A DNA stretch of 64,000 nucleotides from Costus lasius (Eukaryota > Streptophyta > Magnoliopsida > Zingiberales > Costaceae), in NCBI GenBank assembly GCA_027563935.2, contig CM050454.1, forward strand, positions 52,232,596 through 52,296,595. Reading direction: 5' to 3'. The translations under genes were made by a program, and so were the position numbers. Shown here one piece after another: positions 55,969 to 64,000 of the stretch; position 1 is the stretch's first letter, and each line of letters opens with the position of its first letter. The notes under the pieces are model-generated. The model searched no databases and was not told where the DNA came from. It saw only the letters and a program-made list of their open reading frames with translations.

Positions 55969-58902
55969 TGTCATGCCCTGATGAAAGCTTCACCATGGAC
56001 ATGATAGTTTAAAAGATATACAAGCCATGCAACAAAATTCACACTGTAAATCATAAGAAAACTTGTATTCACAAAAGTTTGAATCAAGTTTTAAAACTTA
56101 CAAACCATGCAAAAACAAACCAAAGTATGCATATTATATCATCTCTCAATAAATTCAAATTTTGGCAACAATGCCAAATTTCAAATGCAAAAACTCAATA
56201 AAACAAAATTCAACTATTTATTTTCCCAATATGACAATTTCTAACTAGCTATTCATTCTGAGGCTAAACCAAACCTGAACCTGGAGGCAAAATAAAGGAG
56301 GTTAGCTAAAAGATCCAAGTAGAAATCACAAAATACATGCAACATAGGAAAGCTAATTAAATCAATTTTATTAATCTACATGATAAATATCATGTCCATA
56401 TAGTTATGTAAGTCAAGACCAGAACCACAATATAACCTCACTCTCGAGTCCACTCTCTTTATTAAAGCATTTCTATCGTAGCTCAATTGATGGAACAACT
56501 ATCATTAGATAGCTCAGAGGATATTGCTTCCAACACCTAAACCCTAGTTAGTCTAATGACTTCTTTCAGGTGACCTCTAGCTAGCACCTCTATAGCCAAT
56601 CTATACTTAGCACTATAGACTCCATAGTGGTCTAGCTGGTATAATATACCCAATAGAAGATCACTCTATGCCGCAACATCAAACATGCTCAAAACACACC
56701 AAAACTATCATCATAAATGGTTTAGTAAAGCAACTAATGCAACTATCAAGTCATGTCATGGTCATAACAATGCATCAATCAATGAATAATGTTGAGTGTA
56801 AAGATAAAGAAACAATAAAAATAGGAAATGAACAATAAGGTATCATAGATTTTAAGAAAAGCTCAAAATGCTATGATGAAAGGAGAAAGAACAGATTACT
56901 ACCTGAATGATTGATTTTGCCAAATATTTACCAATTCTCATGGCCTTTGATTCACCTCAGTTTCCAGTCTTGACTTCCATATTACCTTAAAATTTTTTAC
57001 AAGTTTATTATTTCTCATTCATCTCCACTTAGGTATGCAAAAATACTAAATATCTTGTTAACCAATTATCTTACCAACGTTCGCCTTTAGTTGGACTTTC
57101 TAGCATATTAAATCTTAGATATCTTTTTTTCTAACCATTTCAAAAGAGATATGATTACTATGTGCACAAAAGTAAATTTTCTTTATTAATTCATACAAGA
57201 CAATATTATGTATGCATTCAATTATTCCTTAATGACTTATGTTTTAATGTTCTTTTACCATATACATTCTAGATATGATTTAGTAATTTATGGGCATAAT
57301 TGTTGCTCAGCTCTATCAACAACAATTATATCATTTCAAGAAATTATTTCCATTTGGTTACATAAACATATATTTGATATTCTTTATCATTTATAATTGA
57401 GTTCAAATTCTTTCCTTATAATTCTAACTCACTGTACAAGTGTGTAGAAATATAAAAGAAATCAATATTAAAGAATTGAAATAAATCTATTAATAATTTG
57501 ATCTTATCAAACAGGATTTTTACTAACCATATACAATAGTGTATAAAAGAATTAGAACTACCTTGATTAAATAAAATTTCATTTATATCTAAATCAGTTT
57601 ACACTCTAAACTTAATTAAATATTTATGGCATTTGTTACTAGGGCAAATGATCTTTATTCTAGTAATACTTACATTAAATCTTAATGCTTATGAATACCT
57701 TTAAATGTTGTAGAAAATTGATCAGTAACTAGTCAGTCCATCTAAAACAAAATTTATTGACTATAAATACTATAAATAATTGAAATATCAAAATTAATTA
57801 AGGCCAAACAATGTTGGAACTAATTTATGTTTTCAAACAAAATTTATTGACTATAAATACTATAAATAATTGAAATATCAAAATTAATTAAGGCCAAACA
57901 ATGTTGGAACTAATTTATGTTTTCAGCTATTTTACTAGCTTAGGAGATAAGAATATGGGAATCAAATTCGAATAAAATTAGTTTGCAGCCAAATGAAGCA
58001 ATTAAAATCATAATGATTAAACTAGTTACTTTGAGTGTTTAACATATGTACTTACATTACAGATTAAAAATAATATCAGGTAAGTTTTCCACTCAATATA
58101 CATATTAATCAATATGAAGATTCATCCTACTATACTAATCTTCCCATAACACAAAATTTAGATTTATTTAATGATTTAAATCTAAATAGCATATAAAGTT
58201 AGCTCTATTGTTTATACCTACATCTAAGTTCTAGGAAGTGAATCTCATAAAGCAACATCAACAACATATAAGATTCAATCAATGACTTAATATTATTAAA
58301 GTTAAATAGAGAATATTTATTTTCTAAACCTTAAATAACATATCCAATCCAAATATGGTACATATGTATTAGAGATGGATTAATACAATGTATAAGATCC
58401 AAAATCCTATCGACAACACATTCACTATGCAAAAGAAATCAAATCAACACCATAAGAAATTTTCAACCAGTCTTCCATGTAGAAAAATTCATCAAGATAG
58501 AAGAAAATAACTCAGCCGAGAGGTGAGAAAGAAGACTTACCTTACTGCAGTGAACAAAAGAAGAATAAGGTAGAAGTAAAAGAAGATGACATCCATTATA
58601 ATTAGGAGATAATTTTCACCCACGTGCCATTAGAGGAAGTCTTCTATTGCTGCTCCATTGAAGAAGAAGAAGAGATGTTGCTTGAGAACTTGTTGTTGCT
58701 CACGAAGAGGGAAAGGGAGAAAAGAAAAAGGCTCTCAGCGACCAGAAAGAAAACGAAGGGTTTAATATCACAATAAATAGGGTTTTGTGCCATTTTGCAC
58801 ATTAGCCCTAAATTTTCTAAAAATTATAATTAAACCCTAGATTAGAAAATAAAATTAATTAGTGTAAGATAATTAATTATAATACTAATATTCGGTGCTA
58901 CA
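55969..58902 (-). repeat. Chromovirus-like (Tekay/Del type) LTR, probably solo
   Basis: The minus strand starts TGTAGCACCGAA and ends CATCAGGGCATGACA, both in the style of Tekay/Del LTRs, and 2.93 kb suits that group. Near the start come AAACCCT blocks and a CT-rich leader. It splits Copia-G in the L-W-H-R-R-L-G-H motif, with about 13 bp of copia lost and no target duplication visible. No internal coding region accompanies it. Family assignment is by terminal motif and length only. Confidence 0.6.
57745..57924. repeat. Perfect 90-bp tandem duplication
   Basis: 57745-57834 and 57835-57924 are identical, inside the chromovirus-like LTR. Either a recent event in the genome or an assembly artefact. 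Confidence 0.93.
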
Positions 58903-58905
58903 ACA

Positions 58906-59110
58906 TAGAGGAATTCTCATTTATAACACATCTTTTAATATCAGCATTAGCATACATCACATTGTGAGAAGTATTATTTTGTAAGTTAATTTAAAAAAGA
59001 CTATCAACCATTGTACCTTTCCCAACAAGATCTATTATATAAACTAAAATATGTATCTAAAAATTTAAAAGAATATCCCAAGGGTACAAGTCTTAAAACT
59101 AAAATCAAGT
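58906..59110 (-). pseudogene. Copia-G protease end and pre-integrase
   Basis: Reads R-N-L-I-L-V-L-R-L-V-P-L-G-Y-S-F-K-F, then after a stop and frame changes N-A-D-I-K-R-C-V-I-N-E-N-S-S-M. It stops at the LTR edge. Typical copia sequence between protease and the HHCC finger. Confidence 0.72.
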
Positions 59111-59122
59111 TTCTAGTGAAAC

Positions 59123-59626
59123 TGTAATACCCTAAGTATAGTCCCACATTGCAAGTGGGAGAAACTATTATATGGTATATAAGGCTTAGTGGACTTGCTA
59201 TTATTAACTTGGGCTTAAGCATTTTAATAGATTGGGCCACGTTGCAACTAGGCTCACCAAGTTTATGAATAGTTTGCTCATTAATCGGGTCATAGCAAAT
59301 GGTATCTGAGCAAAACTTAGTCTTAGGCATGGTGAGAGGCCAATAGGAAAAAGCTACTAAGGATGGTGGAGCCACCATTGAGCTAATCTCACATGCTGCC
59401 GACTAAGTGATGTGGGCTTGACGAGGACGTCAAGTCTTAAGTGGGGGAAATTGTAATACCCCAAGTATAGTCCCACATTGCAAGTGGGAGAAACCATTAT
59501 ATGGTATATAAGGCTTAGTGGGCTTGATATTATTAACTTGGGCTTAAGCATTTTAATAGATTGGGTCATGTTATAACTCGGCTTACCAAGTTAATGAATA
59601 GATTGCTCATTAATCGGGTCATAGCA
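59123..59626 (+). mobile_element. TRIM element (two 175-bp LTRs)
   Basis: LTR 1 is 59123-59297 and LTR 2 is 59452-59626. Both are 175 bp, from TGTAATACCC to GGGTCATAGCA and nearly identical. Primer-binding site TGGTATCTGAGC is at 59300-59311. The internal region is 154 bp without coding. AAGTGGGGGAAA before LTR 2 is the polypurine tract. Each LTR has TATATAAG (59176 and about 59505). The AGTCCCACATTG-GAAGTGGGAG stretch is common in plant TRIMs. Confidence 0.88.
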
Positions 59627-59735
59627 AATAGTATCAAAGCAAAACTTAGTCCTAAGTATAATGAGAGGCTACTTCATATGTTACCAACTAAACTTAGTCC
59701 TAAGCATGATGAGAGGCTACTTCATATACTACCGA
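59627..59735 (+). repeat. Second TRIM internal segment with short duplication
   Basis: After LTR 2 a second, decayed primer-binding site (TAGTATCAAAGC, 59629-59640) and internal sequence follow, so the array was LTR-internal-LTR-internal. Two 53-bp imperfect copies of AACTTAGTCCTAAG...CTTCATAT lie at about 59642-59740. Confidence 0.75.
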
Positions 59736-60720
59736 CTAAGGGATGTTCAGGTTTGGGTAGATGCACTACTCACTGTCGACTAGCTTCTTATGCCTTAGAA
59801 AGCCCTACAAGGTATTAGAGACAAGAATTGTAGAATCAGAATTAATCCACCAAGTGTTATAATGTACATCTACCATATTAGATTTATAACAAACAAATGA
59901 GATATTATTACTTTTCTTTTCAAGCCAAACTTTATATTTGATATAGTCCTTATTTACATATCCCTTCTTTTTTCAGTTGAAACATTTGATTTTCTTTTTA
60001 GCATCAGATTAGACTATATCACAAATTTCCTCTTTTGTTTAACCTTTATTTTATTCTTTCCTTTTACGATCATATGTGCACTTTCACCTAATTCCATCTC
60101 CAAGCTCCCTTTCTTGTGAACACACATGTTGAAAGTTAATTAATTGACCATTTATCTTTATGTGTGTTATAAGAGGTTTTAAAAGGTCCATATTGAGGTG
60201 GAAGAGAAATGAGTATAAAATGCACAAGGAAGGATTCAGACATCTGAACTTCAAGAGACTTTAATTGAGCCGCAATGTCCCTCATTTGTTTGATGTGCTC
60301 CTGCACACCTTTAACACTTATGAGCTCCATTGATGAGGGCTTTGTCATTAGGGTGCTGGCAAGGGCTTTGTTAGAATACTTAAATTGTTCATCAATAACC
60401 TTCAATAAGTCTCTACCATAATTACACTCTCCGTTAGAAACATACATATTAGTATTTATCTTTGTCTTTATGTACATCATTTTGAGGCAATTTGATCGCT
60501 CCCAACGTTCATAAAAAGCAATTTCAATCTGAGTGCTATAATTAAAAGGTGCGGGTGGGTCATCTTTACAAATAACATAATCATTGTCCATCCATCCTAA
60601 TTGGAGAAAAATTCTTTCTTTCTAAATTTTATAGTTATCACTCTTGAGTTCAGGAATTTCACATTTGATATTAGAAAAATTCACAAATTGTATAACTGCA
60701 TCAATCAAAATACATAAGTT
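59736..60720 (-). pseudogene. Copia-G gag and protease start
   Basis: UBN2-type gag. A 151-codon open piece (60591-60136) holds Y-E-R-W-E-R-S-N, A-L-A-S-T-L-M and the Y-N-T-H-K-D-K-W-S block. In-frame sequence upstream to about 60720 (E-I-P-E-L-K-S-D-N-Y-K-I) is cut by a TAG at the Trp of K-I-W-K-E-R, so the real start is further right and not identified. Downstream, the second Cys of the knuckle is a stop and its His is Tyr. The protease motif reads W-W-I-N-S-D-S-T, with the catalytic Asp present. Confidence 0.82.
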
Positions 60721-61760
60721 TTTATTAAAAAAAGTTTGAGACAAAGATGCAAATACATGTATTTACCAATCTAAAAATATACTACATAATTTTCATCCAT
60801 GAATTAAATAACAATTAAAATTGCCTCTGAGCTGAGCTTTAACCAAAATTCACACATATTATTCATGATGTACATATCAAATTATATCCCTTTTCTTAAT
60901 CCCTCCAGGCAAATTAAGAAAAATAACTTGATATTTCATCCTAATTAATCATACAAAATATAATAAAAAATCATGTGGGACAATTCTTATTTTATGAAAT
61001 ATAATTAATCACCACTTATCTCATCCTGTTAGATGTGATCCTAGACCCATGCATAATTTATCATAATTAAATATATTGTGGTTATTGTTTAATTAATCAA
61101 AATTATATGAATCTTAATTTATGTAAGTAACCAAAAGCAATTCTAACAACAATTCTATACATTTATAAATAATATTGCATTAGATTTTTACATAAATAAA
61201 TTATCCATAAATTAAACTAGAATGCATATCAAATTTCCAAAATATATGACATAAATTTGAACTAAAAATTTGCATAGTTCAATAATTGCATGCCATTATA
61301 TCAGACATCTGTCAAGACAAGATGATGAAATATTTTATGCTTATAGATTATTGCAAATCATTATAGACACCCAAAAAGGCTTTAGGGATGGCGCACGTCT
61401 ATGAAAAATGTTTTATGTATCGATAATCAGGCACATTCAAAGATCATTTTGTGTAACACATTATGCACATCCAAAATTAATTTGGGTAGCACCGATCATG
61501 CACATCTAAAATAATTTTATTACATAGCATCTACCCTAAAGGCACAAGTATAGTGGTGCAAATGATCTCTTTAAATGATAAAATAATTGAAAAAAAGATA
61601 AATCAATATATATATATATAGGCGAAAAACAAATATATGTATAATAATTAAATAATATGCAGATCTATAATGTTAGATCGACATACCTCCAACCATTATT
61701 GTCTCCAATTTATCACTCATGAGACTTCACTTTTTACATCACATTATTCAAGAAATGTCG
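60721..61760. other. AT-rich non-coding stretch
   Basis: Between the Copia-G gag start and the Copia-H remnant. It may hold the Copia-G leader and LTR, but no TGGTATCAGAGC site or paired LTR was found. A short TA repeat is at 61607-61620. No ORF is supported. Confidence 0.5.
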
Positions 61761-61764
61761 GGCG

Positions 61765-62336
61765 CTAACAAACTACTTAAATAGTGTAGCCTTTGATGTT
61801 TGCTAAGTGCAAGATCTCTCTCACACTATGTGCCATATGATTGATACAAGTATATTCAATCACTATGTTTTCTTTCCTAATCAAATCCCTAACTGTAAAG
61901 TATTTAACCACAAGATGTTTTATTGCGCTTGGCCTTTTACTTGTTTTAGGTTAAAACACTTGAAAGATATTATCACATAACACTTTAGGAGGCTTACAAG
62001 TATAATCAACTAGCAATAATTATTGTAATAAAATTTTTAACACATATAACTTGCACTAATTATTTATCTTGCACTTTTTTTATAAATAATGGGTATGTTA
62101 CCAATAGGGAGATTAACTAATTCCCACACAACATCATGGATTATATACAATATTCTTTTTTTATGACTTTTTTCCCAACATGTGCAATAAAGGACAAGTG
62201 TCTACTTCTGTATAATCGATATTATCAATTGCACGTCCAGTAGCATAGTCATGTTTTCTTAGAAATACAATATAATCATTTGACAAGGTAGATCTCCTTA
62301 ATAAGGTGTATATAATCATAACAGGAAAAGTTACTA
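61765..62336 (-). pseudogene. Copia-H: remnant of RT entry fused to RNase H end
   Basis: Minus strand: N-D-Y-I-V-F-L-R-K-H-D-Y (pre-RT linker), D-V-V-W-E-L-V-N-L-P-I-G (RT entry), then after a large deletion L-C-D-N and I-K-H-L-V-V-K-Y-F-T-V-R-D (RNase H end). The RT active site is missing. A second, older copia copy than Copia-G, or its displaced 3' end. Confidence 0.65.
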
Positions 62337-62390
62337 ATACAAGTCATTAAATATTCACAACAACTTCAGGTTGCCTAAAGCTTGTTTGTT

Positions 62391-63368
62391 GTGTCCGCAT
62401 ATGCATGGATACTTCAAAGTAATAAAAGATATTGAATCATAGAGACCTTATTGTTAAGTACCAAATAATTATTTTCTCACTAGCTAAGCAATCGAATATG
62501 ATGAAAATAAATGCTCAAATAACGTGCAGATAATCAGAAAAGAAAACTGGGACTAAGGTTTAATCCACCTTGATTTCTTATGACTAGATAACTTTTTTTT
62601 CGTCAGTATAATTTTAATATGATAATTCTGCTTTTGTGACGATTGTCTTTAATTCTCTATAGTTTCATATTATCATCGTGTTTTAGAGTTTTCGCAATAT
62701 GAACTGAAAGGTGATTTGCTTGAAAACTTAGAACCATAAAATTGAATATTATGAACTCATCGTAAGAAATTAGATTAGTTCTTATTTCTCGATTTTAGAA
62801 GTATAATTGTCATGTTGATAATCTGAATCTAGGATTGAGTTACTGTGATAAATGTAGGAGGTATTGCAAGAAATTGAGTACCGGAACGTTGGAAAACCTT
62901 AAGTAGAATTTGTGTTGAGATTCGGATGCACGAAAGTGATTCTTGAGTTTCCACTTGAGATTATTAACTTAGAATTCGGATGCATGAAAGTGATCCTTGA
63001 GTTCTTTGTTGATGATTCACTTTTATTTAACAATCGAATAGATCCTGCACGAAAGTGAGGATTGGTTCTTGTAAATTGTCTGCACGAAAGCAAGATGATT
63101 TCCTTATTAAGTGAATTGTGTCTTTATCATATTGAAATTAGACTGACGAACATCTATTCATATCCAGTCATGGAAATTAAAGTGGATGAAACCCTAGTCC
63201 CAGTTTTCTTTTCAGATTATCTGCACGCTATTTGATCATTTATTTACATCATATTTGATTTGCTTAGCTAGTGAGAAAATAATTATTTGGTACTTAACAA
63301 TAAGGTCTCTGTGGTTCGATATCTTTTATTACTTCGAAGTATCTATGCACTTGCAGACACAACACATC
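62391..63368. repeat. Athila LTR end present as an inverted pair
   Basis: 62391 to about 62625 is the LTR end in minus orientation. From about 62626 to 63368 the same LTR type runs in plus orientation to CTTGCAGACACAACA. The arms (62391-62625 and roughly 63130-63368) are inverted copies. The switch lies at ATGATAA. Five GCACGAAAGTGA-like motifs are in 62860-63090. Confidence 0.8.
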
Positions 63369-63399
63369 TCATCATCATCACCCACCCCTTCGCTCACAA

Positions 63400-63528
63400 T
63401 AAAAGGTACATATCTCTTTCACATCTAGTAGTTCCCATATAAGTTGATCTCCTGTTGTTTGTGGAAACTTGTTTCGGGCATCACTTCCGCTGTGTTTTAA
63501 ATTTTAAATTGCCCAAGGTTTCCCAACA
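63400..63528 (+). repeat. Tail of a Copia-2/3 family LTR
   Basis: ACTTGTTTCGGGCATCACTTCCGCTG ... GGTTTCCCAACA matches the ends of the Copia-2 and Copia-3 LTRs. Only the last 100 bp or so are recognisable. Confidence 0.65.
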
Positions 63529-64000
63529 TTGCTGATATTTTCTATAAACATGAGCTCCATACCCTTGGTAGATCCATCCCTAAGCATCTCTTAAGGTTCA
63601 ACCCTCCATCAATGGTATAAAGCAAACCTAGGATACTCGGATTTGTGTTTCATGCATTAGTTTTATCACTTAATGTTTATTATTTTTTTTGAAGTTTTTT
63701 TCACTAATTTTTCATCATAAATACCAAAAAAAATCCCTTTACTTTTCTGTATATTCTGCTTTTTTAAAAAAGCAAAAAAAATTATTAGGACTTGCATGCT
63801 AGAGTTTTCTCAAAAGTTTTCATTATCTAGAATAAGATTTCTGCATCTTGTGTATTGTTACATAGTGCATGTTGAACTTCCTGTTGATTTCTGCATCCTT
63901 GTTGCTTTGCTGCCATATTCCTATGAAAAACCGAGTCTTTTACCTACTATGCTTTTCGGTTTCAAAGAAAACCAAGTCTTCTACATCCTTGTCGCTACAA
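63529..64000. other. Unannotated end of window
   Basis: AT-rich. The sequence right after the LTR tail (ATGAGCTCCATACCC) could be more retroelement DNA, but I see no domain, primer-binding site or repeat that I can support. Confidence 0.4.

Larger units (their letters stand above)
52012..60720 (-). mobile_element. Copia-G: TNT1-like copia remnant carrying three insertions
   Basis: Minus-strand protein fragments appear in correct order: gag (60720-59830), protease start (about 59830-59736), pre-integrase (59110-58906), a 12-residue HHCC piece (55968-55931) and integrase (52609-52012). The gaps are filled by a TRIM, a chromovirus-like LTR and element F. RT, RNase H and both LTRs are not found attached. 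The left end breaks into the Athila-E LTR. Confidence 0.8.

Noticed and set aside
59561..59818. 85-codon ORF with two similar halves (L-S-P-K-x-x-E-R-L-L-H-M-L-P-T)
   Set aside because: It is created by the short tandem duplication in the TRIM internal segment, not a protein repeat.

Overview
The window is plant nuclear DNA made almost entirely of LTR retrotransposons and their debris. I found no host gene, tRNA or rRNA gene. The evidence is Ty1/copia and Athila-type Ty3/gypsy polyproteins, primer-binding sites that match plant initiator tRNA-Met and tRNA-Asp, a TRIM, and nests several insertions deep. This suggests a repeat-rich, probably pericentromeric region of a large angiosperm genome. 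I cannot name the species. Element names used here (Copia-1, Athila-5 and so on) are my own labels.

Left third (1-18.3 kb): Copia-1 (minus strand, cut by the window start) sits inside the leader of Copia-2 (plus). Copia-2 sits inside the protease region of Copia-3 (minus). Copia-3 sits just upstream of the 3' LTR of an Athila-type element (Athila-4, plus). Each boundary is a clean TG...CA LTR end, so this is a four-level nest whose left halves lie outside the window. Copia-2 is the best preserved coding copy, with one stop codon between residues 1 and 1200.

Middle (18.3-52 kb): after an unclassified stretch (18.3-21.1 kb) come pieces of at least five Athila-type elements. Athila-5 (plus) has an Athila ORF1/env-position ORF and a 3' LTR. 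Athila-A (minus) has its RT fused by deletion to its own 3' LTR. A plus-strand spacer fragment (D) follows. Athila-B (minus) is nearly full length and Athila-C (plus) has a complete but mutated gag-pol. Athila-E (plus) lacks pol. All are coding-dead. They share non-coding structure: palindrome arrays, a double hairpin at the pol stop, and a 35-nt stem-loop before the 3' LTR.

Right part (52-64 kb): one degenerate minus-strand TNT1-like copia (Copia-G) can be followed as protein fragments across three interruptions. These are element F (52615-55930, flanked by the 5-bp repeat CAATT and carrying a roughly 43-bp minisatellite), a 2.9-kb chromovirus-like LTR (55969-58902) and a TRIM (59123-59626). 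A second copia remnant, an inverted partial Athila LTR pair and a copia LTR tail end the window.

The most unusual signals are non-coding secondary structures that recur between elements, some with compensatory base changes. They are the 35-nt stem-loop, the copia leader hairpins, the post-pol double hairpin, and the ACGG...CCGT palindrome arrays.
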